From a virus: a stretch of 22,116 bases of DNA. The translations under genes were made by a program, and so were the position numbers. The stretch lies in the IMG/VR virus record IMGVR_UViG_3300025070_000266, positions 1 through 22,116 of that record; one strand, written 5' to 3'. Below are positions 1 through 7,357 of the stretch, in pieces. The notes beneath the pieces are model-generated. The model worked only from the letters and a program-made list of their open reading frames with translations, did no database searches and was not told the DNA's origin. How positions within the stretch are numbered: the stretch's first letter is position 1; each line of letters opens with the position of its first letter.

Positions 1-28
1 AGGTGAGGCACCGCCAGAAGGGGTATAA
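1..28 (+). CDS. 3' end of an upstream gene, probably portal protein (partial)
   Basis: Only the last codons are in the window. Reading from base 2, the codons give GEAPPEGV and then a TAA stop at 26-28, two bases before the next start codon. No domain is visible. Portal is proposed only because in BPP-1-like and HMO-2011-like podoviruses the portal gene sits just upstream of the Bbp19-like and scaffold genes. The AAGGGG that probably serves as ribosome binding site for the next gene lies inside these last codons. Confidence 0.45.
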
Positions 29-30
29 GA

Positions 31-300
31 ATGAACCCAGACGGTTGGGATGGTCTACGTTCTGTGGACCCTAAGATTGCAGAAAAACAGCAAGTAGACA
101 AAGACGATATTGATCGTCTCTATTTGCGCGTATTCGCCAGTGACGATGGGGCAAAGCTGCTCACCCATCTACGCGCGCTGACGATAGAGCAGCCAACGTG
201 GTATCCCGGCGAAGAGGCCAGCCACGGCTATGCTCGCGAAGGCCAGAACAGTCTGGTCAGGGAAATTGAGCGGCGCATGAAAAGAGCGAGATCACTATGA
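31..300 (+). CDS. Bbp19-like phage protein
   Basis: This 89-residue protein looks like the Bbp19 family named after Bordetella phage BPP-1. The recognisable block is residues 28-84: a helix with LYLRVFASDDGAKLLTHL, a variable linker rich in aromatic residues, then YAREGQNSLVREIERRMKRA. In the family this is the pattern 'vFxsxxGxxvLxxL ... G.r.lv..I'. The function is not established; its fixed place between portal and scaffold suggests a minor role in head assembly. The start has a good AAGGGG about 10 bases upstream. Its stop overlaps the scaffold start as ATGA (297-300), which points to coupled translation. There is no membrane segment or signal peptide. Confidence 0.7.
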   Translation: MNPDGWDGLRSVDPKIAEKQQVDKDDIDRLYLRVFASDDGAKLLTHLRALTIEQPTWYPGEEASHGYAREGQNSLVREIERRMKRARSL

Positions 301-1073
301 ACGAAACTGATGGTCTGTTGGCCGATGCTCAAGTTGAGAGTGACGATAACCAACAGCAAGCAGAAGAAACAATCTCACACGTTAAGCCTGATGGCGAGAC
401 AGTTTCTAGTGACGCAGTAGCGTCAGAGGCGGCAACCGAAGAGGGAAAACCTGAGTGGTTGCCAGAAAAATTTAATACCGGCGAAGATTTGGCAAAGGCT
501 TATTCTGAGTTGCAGAAAAAGTTTAGCCAAGGAAAGCACAAAGCCCCAGAAGAGTATGACGAAAGCGTGTTTGCTGAGGCTGGCATTCCAGAGGATGACG
601 AGCTTTACACAACATACAAAGACTGGGCTAAAGAAAACGGCATTAGCCAGTCTGCGTTTGAAGAACTTGCTGGCAAGTTTATTTCTATGGCTGGTGAAGA
701 GGCTGAGGCCGCAGACATTTCATACAAGGAAGAATATGAAAAGCTGGGCAACAATGCAGACGCAATCATTAAATCAATGTCTGACTGGGCTTCTGGTCTG
801 GTGCGCAAAGGTGTTTGGTCTGAGGATGATTTTGAAGAGTTCAAAATTATGGGCGGCACAGCCCAAGGCATGAGGGCTTTGCAGAAAGTGCGCAGCTATT
901 ATGGCGACAAGGCTATTCCTGTTGACGTTGCGCCATTGGCCGGTGCGCCGTCAAAAGACGAACTGATGGCTATGGTTGGCAAACCAGAATATCAAACTGA
1001 CCCAACATATCGAATGAAGGTTGAAAAAATGTTTGAGCAAGCGTTTGGCAATGACGAATACTCGCCAACTTAA
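297..1073 (+). CDS. Capsid scaffolding protein
   Basis: The 258-residue product is very acidic and low in hydrophobic residues, as expected for a scaffold that guides procapsid assembly and then leaves the head. Residues 1-50 are a disordered Glu/Asp/Gln-rich leader. Residues 51-78 carry the segment KPEWLPEKFNTGEDLAKAYS and ELQKKFS, which is typical of scaffold proteins in T7-like and related podoviruses ('peWlpekF...edLakaY.eLekk'). The rest is predicted helical, with a C-terminal segment ending NDEYSPT. Its place directly before the major capsid gene supports the call. The start overlaps the Bbp19-like gene by four bases. A terminator follows the stop within 15 bases. Confidence 0.85.
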   Translation: MNETDGLLADAQVESDDNQQQAEETISHVKPDGETVSSDAVASEAATEEGKPEWLPEKFNTGEDLAKAYSELQKKFSQGKHKAPEEYDESVFAEAGIPEDDELYTTYKDWAKENGISQSAFEELAGKFISMAGEEAEAADISYKEEYEKLGNNADAIIKSMSDWASGLVRKGVWSEDDFEEFKIMGGTAQGMRALQKVRSYYGDKAIPVDVAPLAGAPSKDELMAMVGKPEYQTDPTYRMKVEKMFEQAFGNDEYSPT

Positions 1074-1083
1074 AGGTCAAGAG

Positions 1084-1110
1084 GGAACTGTTTACAGTTC
1101 CTTCTTTTTT
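1084..1110 (+). terminator. Rho-independent terminator after the scaffold gene
   Basis: GGAACTG (1084-1090) pairs perfectly with CAGTTCC (1095-1101) around a TTTA loop, followed by TTCTTTTTT (1102-1110). A seven-base-pair stem plus T tract is a standard intrinsic terminator. It ends the scaffold transcript just before the capsid unit. The loop and tract are also part of the promoter described at 1091-1119. Confidence 0.85.
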
Positions 1111-1119
1111 CAATATAAT
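1091..1119 (+). promoter_or_regulatory. Sigma70-type promoter for the capsid unit
   Basis: TTTACA (1091-1096) and a perfect TATAAT (1114-1119) are separated by exactly 17 bases, the best spacing for a sigma70 promoter. The -35 differs from TTGACA at one position. Transcription would start near 1126. The -35 lies in the loop and right arm of the upstream terminator hairpin. It would give the capsid gene its own strong host-polymerase promoter; activity is inferred from sequence only. Confidence 0.75.
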
Positions 1120-1125
1120 ACCTGT

Positions 1126-1251
1126 TGACAGACAATCGGCTTTCGACCTGTCGCCAACGCTTGGGGGCGTAGCGTGTATGCCCAAGCCGCAGCCCGAAAG
1201 GATACCTGCTAGGCGCTAATCGTGTTTTAACTTTTACAAAGGAATAGGAAA
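1126..1251 (+). promoter_or_regulatory. Structured 5' leader of the capsid mRNA
   Basis: About 125 bases between the predicted transcription start and the capsid ATG hold no convincing gene. By eye it can form a hairpin GACAG/CTGTC (1127-1131 with 1148-1152) at the very 5' end. It can also form a three-way junction: P1 CGCC/GGCG (1152-1155 with 1212-1215), P2 GCTTGGG/CCCAAGC (1159-1165 with 1181-1187), and P3 GCAG/CTGC (1189-1192 with 1206-1209), with an inner CC-GAAA-GG tetraloop hairpin (1194-1201). The first hairpin and P1 share base 1152. I do not recognise a known riboswitch or ribozyme core. It may stabilise the mRNA or tune capsid translation. The Shine-Dalgarno AAAGGA lies just downstream, outside the fold. 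Confidence 0.5.
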
Positions 1252-2085
1252 ATGGCTGTAGGCATTTCCAATGCTTTTGTGCAATTGTTCGATGCGGAAG
1301 TGAAGCAGGCTTATCAAGCATCTCGTGCTTTGGCTGGCATTACTCGCGAAAGAACAAGTGTCGAAGGCAATCAGGTGAAGTTCCCGAAGATCGGGAAAGG
1401 CACCGCAACAGTTCGCGTACCGCAAACTGACGTAACCCCTCTTAACGTGACCTATTCGCAGGTCACAGCAACAATGAGCGACTACATCGCTGCCGAATAT
1501 AGCGACATCTTTTCACAGCAGAAAGTCAATTTTGACGAGCGCCGTGAATTGGTGCAAGTAGTCGGTGCAGCTATTGGTCGCCGTATGGATCAGCTTGTTA
1601 TTGACGCGCTCAATGCAGCTTCCGCACCGTCAACCGTTGCAACAACTGTTGGTGGCGCAGGCACAAACATGAACCTTGCAAAGCTGCTCGCAGCTAAAAA
1701 GGCTCTGGATGTGAAGAACGTGCCAGCAGAAGGCCGCTGCATGATCATTCACGCAAACGGTTTGTCAGCATTGCTTGATGAGACAGAACTTACCAGCAGC
1801 GATTTTGCTACTGTGAAGGCTCTTTCAACAGGCGAGATCGACACTTTCCTCGGCTTTAAGTTCATCACACTTGGTGATCGTGATGAAGGTGGCCTGCCAC
1901 TACCATCAACCCGCACTTGCTTTGCGTTCCATCGCGATGCAATCGGCCTTGGTATCGGCATGAACCAAAAGTCAGAAATCAACTACGTTCCTGAGAAAAC
2001 GTCATTCCTCGTTTCTTCAATGTTCTCCGCAGGCGCGGTTGCCATTGATGACGATGGCATTGTCAAAATCTCAGCGACTGAATAG
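1252..2085 (+). CDS. Major capsid protein
   Basis: The 277-residue product is the likely coat protein that forms the icosahedral head. It has the look of a small HK97-fold phage coat: an N-terminal helix (FVQLFDAEVKQAYQASRALA), a beta-rich middle with VKFPKIGKGTATVRVP, a long 'spine' type helix region (FDERRELVQVVGAAIGRRMDQLVIDALNA), and a C-terminal part with a 'GFKFITLGDR' strand and an acidic end. Position after the scaffold gene and before tail-tube genes supports it. The ATG has an AAAGGA binding site. It has its own promoter and structured leader and is bounded downstream by a hairpin after the next gene, consistent with very high expression. It is shorter than most HK97-type coat proteins but complete at both ends. 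Confidence 0.85.
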   Translation: MAVGISNAFVQLFDAEVKQAYQASRALAGITRERTSVEGNQVKFPKIGKGTATVRVPQTDVTPLNVTYSQVTATMSDYIAAEYSDIFSQQKVNFDERRELVQVVGAAIGRRMDQLVIDALNAASAPSTVATTVGGAGTNMNLAKLLAAKKALDVKNVPAEGRCMIIHANGLSALLDETELTSSDFATVKALSTGEIDTFLGFKFITLGDRDEGGLPLPSTRTCFAFHRDAIGLGIGMNQKSEINYVPEKTSFLVSSMFSAGAVAIDDDGIVKISATE

Positions 2086-2100
2086 AAAGGAGTTTAGAAA

Positions 2101-2373
2101 ATGGCTTTCTCTTCAGCAGGATGGAATGTTATCGGTGCAGCTAAATCTGGCAACGCACCATCAATGTACACCTACACATCAGCAGACGCGATTGCGACTG
2201 TGAACACCGAAGGTTATTTCAACGACTTGTCAGACACAGTGGCAGTTGGTGATGTGATCTTTGTTCACGACAGCGCGACCCCAACAATGTCAATCGTTGT
2301 TGTTCTGTCAAACGCATCTGGTGTTGTTGACGTATCAGACGGCACGGCTGTATCAGTCGCTGACGCAGACTAA
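2101..2373 (+). CDS. Small head protein, possible capsid decoration protein
   Basis: The product is 90 residues, beta-rich, acidic, and without membrane segments or cysteines. It resembles small phage proteins with the pattern 'W.yts.Da.atv...gYFnd.sd.l.vGDvIfv', seen here as YTYTSADAIATVNTEGYFND and VAVGDVIFVHD. Such genes are common just after major capsid genes in marine phages. Decoration of the head is an inference from position, size and shared transcription with the capsid gene. The gene starts 15 bases after the capsid stop with a strong AAAGGAG, so it should be translated well. A stem-loop follows eight bases after its stop. Confidence 0.6.
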   Translation: MAFSSAGWNVIGAAKSGNAPSMYTYTSADAIATVNTEGYFNDLSDTVAVGDVIFVHDSATPTMSIVVVLSNASGVVDVSDGTAVSVADAD

Positions 2374-2380
2374 TTTAAGT

Positions 2381-2407
2381 GGGGCCGGGCAACCGGCCCC
2401 CTTTCCC
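2381..2407 (+). terminator. Stem-loop terminator or attenuator after the capsid unit
   Basis: GGGGCCGG (2381-2388) and CCGGCCCC (2393-2400) form a perfect eight-base-pair GC stem around a GCAA tetraloop, followed by CTTTCCC. The stem is very stable but the T tract is short and broken, so read-through into the tail genes is likely. No promoter was seen between it and the next gene. Confidence 0.7.
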
Positions 2408-2424
2408 TATTCTGGAGTAGCGCA

Positions 2425-3039
2425 ATGGCGGCTGGTGATACCAAACTATCAATCTGTTCTGATGCTTTGATTATGTTGGGCGCTGCGCCTCTGTCATCAT
2501 TTGCCACTGGCACCGATGAAGCGCAAGTTGCGGATCGTTTATATGACGATGTTCGCGACACCCTTTTAATGCAATATGCCTATTCTTGGTCTGTGCAAAA
2601 AGTGCAATTGGCGCAGCTTGCCAGTACCCCAATCAACGAATGGAAATACACTTATGCGCTGCCGGGCGACATTCTTGGCAACCCAAAGGCTGTGTTTAAT
2701 ACAAGCTCTGTCGGCGCAAATACGGTTCGCGATTTTGAGGTTTACAACCTTGGCCTTTATACAAACTACGAGAGCATTTGGATTGATTACCAGTTCCGGC
2801 CAGAGCCTGCCATTTTCCCGCCGTATTTTGTGCGGTTGTTAAAAATGGCGCTGGCGGCTGAGTTTGCCGAGCCGATCACTGATCAGATTACAAAGGCTGA
2901 TTATTACCATCAAAAAGCATATGGTTCGCCGTCTGAAAATATGCGCGGTGGCTTGGTTCGCGTATCTATTAACATTGACGGTGCTGACCGCCCGGCGCAA
3001 CAAATACAAGAGTTTCCCATTTCAGATATAAGGTTCTAG
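2425..3039 (+). CDS. Tail tubular protein A-like (T7 gp11-like)
   Basis: The 204-residue product matches the pattern of T7 gp11-type tail tube or head-tail adaptor proteins that bind under the portal. The signature is at the N terminus: a helix with SICSDALIMLGAAPLSSF, then DEAQVADRLYDDVRDTLLMQYAYSWSVQKVQLA, in which the 'A...Y...r..lL...pWsfa.k...La' pattern is typical. A TYALPGDIL segment follows, and the C terminus has LLKMALAAEFAEPITDQ. The ATG has a GGAG binding site. It is followed after one base by the gp12-like gene, the usual pairing in podoviruses. Confidence 0.8.
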   Translation: MAAGDTKLSICSDALIMLGAAPLSSFATGTDEAQVADRLYDDVRDTLLMQYAYSWSVQKVQLAQLASTPINEWKYTYALPGDILGNPKAVFNTSSVGANTVRDFEVYNLGLYTNYESIWIDYQFRPEPAIFPPYFVRLLKMALAAEFAEPITDQITKADYYHQKAYGSPSENMRGGLVRVSINIDGADRPAQQIQEFPISDIRF

Positions 3040-3040
3040 C

Positions 3041-5062
3041 ATGAGCCGCATCATTCAAATACAGAATGACTTTACCGCTGGTGAGCTTGACCCAAAACTG
3101 CGGTCGCGTACTGACATCAGCCAATATAAGTCTGGCCTGTCAACTGCGCGGAATGTTAGCATCCAACCGCAAGGCGGGGCAAAGCGGCGTGATGGTACTA
3201 AGTTTATTGCAGAGCTAGACAGCGGTGCCGGTGATGCGGTGCGGATGGTGTCTTTTGAGTTCAGTATATCTGACAGCTATATGCTGGTGTTTACGCCCGG
3301 CAAAATGTATGTATTCAAAGACGGCTCGTTGATTACCAACATTAACAGCAGCGGCAATGATTTTTTAGCTGTGGCTAGTTTGACTAGCTCCATATTGCCA
3401 GAAATGAATTGGGTGCAGTCTGCCGACACAATTATTGTCGTGCATGAGGATTTGCCACCGACAAAGATTGTGCGTGGGGCTGGTGACAGCAATTGGACTG
3501 CCAGCACGATTAGTTTTGATTTTGTGCCTAAGTATGCTTTCACTTTAACTGTAACTGCCGGAAGCTCCTACAATACTGGTGTGCCACATGACCACCTAGA
3601 ACCATCAGCTACATCTGGAAACCTTACACTAACAGCAAAGCACAGCGGGTCAGATGCAAATGAGTTTACTGACCCCGCCGATGATTATGTTGGGCAATAT
3701 ATCAACGTGACGCCATTTGGCCGGTTGCGGATTGTGCGCAAGGTATCAGATGCCAAGCTAGAATGTTTTGCCGAGGTGCCGCTTTTTGACACTGGCAACA
3801 TTGATGATGCTGATTGGGAGCTTGAAGAGGGTTACGAGGATTCGTGGTCAGGTAGTAGAGGATATCCGCGCAGCGTGACGTTTCACGAGGGCCGTTTATA
3901 TTTTGGCGGCACGAAACAACGCCCATCAACTATCTTTGGGTCTAGGGTTGCGACCTTCTTTAACTTTGACCCCGGCGAGGCACTCGATGATGCGGCGGTT
4001 GAGGCAACACTCGACACCGGCACATTTAACGCAATTGTCGATATCTTTTCTGGTCGTCACTTGCAAATCTTTACGACTGGCGCAGAGTTCTATGTGCCGC
4101 AGACATTAGACACGCCAATCACGCCCAGTAACCTTATCGTCAAGCAGCAGACTGCGTTTGGCAGCAAGCCCGGCATACGATTGCAAAACGTGGACGGCTC
4201 GACCTTGTTTATCCAAAGGCAAGGAAAAGCGATACAAGAGTTTATTTATAGTGACGCGGTGCAAGCGTACACGTCAGCCAAGATATCTTTGCTGTCATCG
4301 CATCTGCTAAAGACGCCAGAGGAAATGGCGGTGCGTGTCGCAACGTCTACTGATGAGGGCGACCGTCTAATGCTGGTAAACGGCGAAGATGGCAGCATTG
4401 CCTGTTATACATTGCTGCGCAGTCAGAACGTCATTGCGCCGTCAGAGTGGACAACCGATGGCGATTTTATCAATATCGGTGTTGACGTTGACGACATTTA
4501 TGTTGTGGTAAAGCGCACGGTAAATAGCGCGACTGTTTATTATGTTGAGTTATTTGATCCTGCTGCGTTGCTTGATTGTTCGGTGACAGGCGGGGCTGCG
4601 GCGTCAGTGAACATGACGCACCTAGAAGCTAAAACAGTTAAGATTATCCGCGACGGCATCGTTGAGCCTGATCAAACCGTTCCGGCGTCACCGTTCACTG
4701 TTACCTTTGCCGCTGCGGCGGCTACAAGCCACGAGGTCGGCCTTAACTTTACGCCAGAGGTAAAGACACTACCAGTCGAGCCAAACCTGCCGAGCGGCTC
4801 TATAAAGGGCTTTAAGAAGCGGATCTTTGAGGTAAACGCTGAGTTGTTTGAAACGCAGTCTTTAACAATCGACAGCAAGCTAATCGCGTTTCGCCAGTTT
4901 GGCGCAAATGTGTTTGGCAGCGCGGTGCCTGAGTACACAGGCATCAAGACATTGCACGGCCTTTTGGGTTATACTTATGATGGGCAAATAACAATCGGCC
5001 AAGAGGTGCCATTAAAAATGACACTGCTAGGCATTGATTATAAAGTGAGCGTAGGACAGTAA
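3041..5062 (+). CDS. Tail tubular protein B-like (tail nozzle or stabilisation protein)
   Basis: The 673-residue product begins with a block found in gp12-type nozzle proteins: NDFTAGELDPKLRSRTDISQ at residues 9-28, then LSTARNVSIQPQGGAKRRDGTKFI. The pattern 'F.aGElsp.l.gR.Dl..Y..gl....N......GG...R.Gt.fi' is common to podoviral tail nozzle or stabilisation proteins. The rest is beta-rich, with SVTFHEGRLYFGGTKQRPST and GTFNAIVDIFSGRHLQIFTTGAEFYV, as in the beta-propeller part of the family. It should form the distal tail tube. It sits one base after the gp11-like gene and one base before the next ejection-protein gene, with an AAGG binding site inside the upstream stop region. Confidence 0.8.
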   Translation: MSRIIQIQNDFTAGELDPKLRSRTDISQYKSGLSTARNVSIQPQGGAKRRDGTKFIAELDSGAGDAVRMVSFEFSISDSYMLVFTPGKMYVFKDGSLITNINSSGNDFLAVASLTSSILPEMNWVQSADTIIVVHEDLPPTKIVRGAGDSNWTASTISFDFVPKYAFTLTVTAGSSYNTGVPHDHLEPSATSGNLTLTAKHSGSDANEFTDPADDYVGQYINVTPFGRLRIVRKVSDAKLECFAEVPLFDTGNIDDADWELEEGYEDSWSGSRGYPRSVTFHEGRLYFGGTKQRPSTIFGSRVATFFNFDPGEALDDAAVEATLDTGTFNAIVDIFSGRHLQIFTTGAEFYVPQTLDTPITPSNLIVKQQTAFGSKPGIRLQNVDGSTLFIQRQGKAIQEFIYSDAVQAYTSAKISLLSSHLLKTPEEMAVRVATSTDEGDRLMLVNGEDGSIACYTLLRSQNVIAPSEWTTDGDFINIGVDVDDIYVVVKRTVNSATVYYVELFDPAALLDCSVTGGAAASVNMTHLEAKTVKIIRDGIVEPDQTVPASPFTVTFAAAAATSHEVGLNFTPEVKTLPVEPNLPSGSIKGFKKRIFEVNAELFETQSLTIDSKLIAFRQFGANVFGSAVPEYTGIKTLHGLLGYTYDGQITIGQEVPLKMTLLGIDYKVSVGQ

Positions 5063-5063
5063 T

Positions 5064-5588
5064 ATGGCACAAGCACTTCCATTTATTATGGCTGGCTTAA
5101 CCGCCGCGAAAATGTATTCGCAATTAAAGGCGGGGCAACAGCAAGCTAAAGGTCTGATGCGCCAAGCCGCATTTAAAAGAGTGCAAGCCAGATCTGAGGC
5201 TCTTAAATATAAACAGCAGGGCGTTGCAGTTATGGACAACATATTGCAAACCAAAGCGTCAATTAACGCCCGCATCGCCGCCGGGGGTCTTGAGACTTTT
5301 AGTGGCAGCGCTAAAGTTTTAGGTGTTATGGCCGAAGCTAAAGGCGCAAACGAACTTTACATTAGCCGTGATGGTGAGCAAATTGCATTTGGCACTGGTG
5401 AAGCGCAGGCAATGCAGTATGCGTCACAAGCCAAATCAGCGATGGCGGCTGGTAGAACTGCCGCGCTTGGCACTCTGACGAGCGCCGTGGCAGGGCAAAT
5501 GGCTTTAGGCGGTGCGCCGGGTGGTTCAACAGGCGGCTCTTACCTAACAAATGCCGATGACGTTATGGGCGCTGGTGGGGGCTTGTAA
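5064..5588 (+). CDS. Internal virion (ejection) protein, small
   Basis: The 174-residue product starts with a short hydrophobic helix (LPFIMAGLTAAKMYS), then a long Ala/Gln/Lys-rich amphipathic helix (LKAGQQQAKGLMRQAAFKRV) and a Gly/Ala-rich C terminus. This is the layout of the smallest internal core protein in T7-like podoviruses (gp14-like), which leaves the virion first and helps DNA enter the cell. The segment TKASINARIAAGGLETFSGS is often seen in this group. Function is inferred from layout and position; no enzymatic motif is visible. Its stop overlaps the next start as TAATG. Confidence 0.65.
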   Translation: MAQALPFIMAGLTAAKMYSQLKAGQQQAKGLMRQAAFKRVQARSEALKYKQQGVAVMDNILQTKASINARIAAGGLETFSGSAKVLGVMAEAKGANELYISRDGEQIAFGTGEAQAMQYASQAKSAMAAGRTAALGTLTSAVAGQMALGGAPGGSTGGSYLTNADDVMGAGGGL

Positions 5589-7357
5589 TGGCAGAGCTAC
5601 CAAAATACAGACCTTTAGGCGTAGGCATACCGTCAGTGCCGACTGTTGACTTTGTGGCGACAGGCGCAGCTAAAGCTCGCGCACTTGATGCTGTTACCAA
5701 AGGTCTTAACAGCATGAGCGATTATGTTTACAAAAAACAAGTTGCCCAGACACAGCGAGAGGCAATGCAGTATGCGTTTGAAAACCCAGTAACCGCTGAA
5801 CAAATTGAGCAAGCCCTCGCTGATGGCCGAGACATGAGCGAGGTTGTCGGCGACCCTGATACAGTGTTTGGCGCGGTGACGACTGCGGCCACAGCAACCC
5901 AGTTATCTACTGAGCTACAAACACAACTAACATCAAAGCTTGCTATCTATAATGGAATGATTGAGGGCGGCGATCCTAACTTTGACCCACAGTCTATGCG
6001 CAACGATTTAACGGCTATGATCACAGGTCATAGCGAAATAATCGCGGGTGTAGACCCGGAGGCTGCGCTAAAATACAACGCGACCGCAAACACACTATCT
6101 GCGGCCACATATAAATCAGGACTTGAACATAGCTTTAAAATAGCCCAAGCCCTCACAAAAGACCGGGCAAATGCAGAGCTTGATAAATTGCCTAACATTG
6201 TAAAGCGCGTTTTGTTAAACCACGCTGGCGACATTGGTGTTACTACCGGCACAATCGCTACCCAATTAAAAGTTGCTAACAACGCAATCATTGAGACTGG
6301 TGATGCCGCATTTATAGAAAGCGCCGGAACTAAGATTAGGGATATTGTAACTGAGCAATATCAAAACGTCCTAGCCGACTGGGCTGGGCAATCAAGCGCA
6401 AACACAAAGAGCGCCCTGCAAGGTAATTTTGGTGACAGGTTTACCAGTTTATATGGCATCCTTGACGATAAAGAAAAGGCTGGTGTTCGCGACTTAGTTA
6501 GAAAACAGCGCGATGCTCGTATAGCTGATAATAAAGTTGCTAAAGACCTTGGCCTTGCTAACGCCAAAAAAGAAGTGCAGCGCATACAAACAAGGATGGC
6601 TGACTTAGCGCCTACTGCTTACCAAGGCGCAGATTATAATTCTGCTGTTGATCAGTTGCAGGCGTTAGCTATTCTGTATCCAGAGGCCGTAACACAATCA
6701 TCTATTACATCGCTAGACAAAGCGCTTGATCCCAGCAAAGACCCCAAGTCGAACTTTGCTGGTATGTTTGAATTAAAGCGCAGGGTTCTAAGCAACGAAA
6801 TACAGACAATGGATGATTTAGAAAAGCAAGCAACGAACCTCGGCGTTGGCGCAAAAGATTATTATTCAATTGTGCCGTTCTTGCAAACAGACGTAAAAGC
6901 AGAAGCAACAGCCGTTGATCGGATTATTCGGCGTAACGCTAAAATTGTTGATGGGTCAAATGCAAGCGAAAAACAATCCAAAGCGTATTTTAAGTTTGAT
7001 AGAGTTTTGACCGAAAGACATGATGCAAAGATAGAAGAGTGGGAGCAAGGTGGAAAAGTTGGTATAATGCCAACAAAACTGCAAACAGCTAAAGAAATTG
7101 ACCTAGAGTATCGCCGCAGCGATGAGCAAAAAGATGTTAACAATGCTGTTGCAAACCTTGCCAGAGACTTTGGGCCAGGTGGCGCGCAAACACCTCTTAA
7201 TATTTTAATTGACGAAGATACAACAGAACAAGACATAAAAGACGCTTTAATCGCTAAAGGTGTAGAAGGCCGGAAATTAGCTGCGCAACTGGATTTGGTA
7301 AAGTCTAGGATTAGCACTATGCAGCGGGCTGTTGAAAGAAGGGATGCTCTACGATGA
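5588..7357 (+). CDS. Internal virion protein, medium
   Basis: The 589-residue product is almost wholly predicted alpha-helical, charged, with no cysteine cluster or signal peptide. The N-terminal region (residues 1-65) carries YRPLGVGIPSVPTVDFVATG and then a helix with LNSMSDYVYKKQVAQTQREA, a common opening for the second ejection protein in marine podoviruses. No lysozyme, transglycosylase or peptidase motif was found. The call rests on position between the small and large ejection proteins, size, and helical character. Both ends overlap the neighbours (TAATG in, ATGA out), which suggests fixed production ratios. Codon use is more AT-rich than in the capsid gene. Confidence 0.6.
   Translation: MAELPKYRPLGVGIPSVPTVDFVATGAAKARALDAVTKGLNSMSDYVYKKQVAQTQREAMQYAFENPVTAEQIEQALADGRDMSEVVGDPDTVFGAVTTAATATQLSTELQTQLTSKLAIYNGMIEGGDPNFDPQSMRNDLTAMITGHSEIIAGVDPEAALKYNATANTLSAATYKSGLEHSFKIAQALTKDRANAELDKLPNIVKRVLLNHAGDIGVTTGTIATQLKVANNAIIETGDAAFIESAGTKIRDIVTEQYQNVLADWAGQSSANTKSALQGNFGDRFTSLYGILDDKEKAGVRDLVRKQRDARIADNKVAKDLGLANAKKEVQRIQTRMADLAPTAYQGADYNSAVDQLQALAILYPEAVTQSSITSLDKALDPSKDPKSNFAGMFELKRRVLSNEIQTMDDLEKQATNLGVGAKDYYSIVPFLQTDVKAEATAVDRIIRRNAKIVDGSNASEKQSKAYFKFDRVLTERHDAKIEEWEQGGKVGIMPTKLQTAKEIDLEYRRSDEQKDVNNAVANLARDFGPGGAQTPLNILIDEDTTEQDIKDALIAKGVEGRKLAAQLDLVKSRISTMQRAVERRDALR

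Noticed and set aside
1125-1130. Perfect TTGACA as a -35 element
   Set aside because: At 16 to 18 base spacing there is no reasonable -10 downstream. The better promoter is TTTACA/TATAAT just upstream, and this TTGACA lies at its predicted start site.
1126-1215. Known ribozyme or riboswitch in the capsid leader
   Set aside because: I looked for hammerhead (CTGANGA and GAAA), twister and pistol core sequences and for common riboswitch cores and found none.
970-1425. Minus-strand open frames across the scaffold end and capsid start
   Set aside because: They cross the terminator, promoter and leader, have no family signature and no good ribosome binding site; they are shadows.
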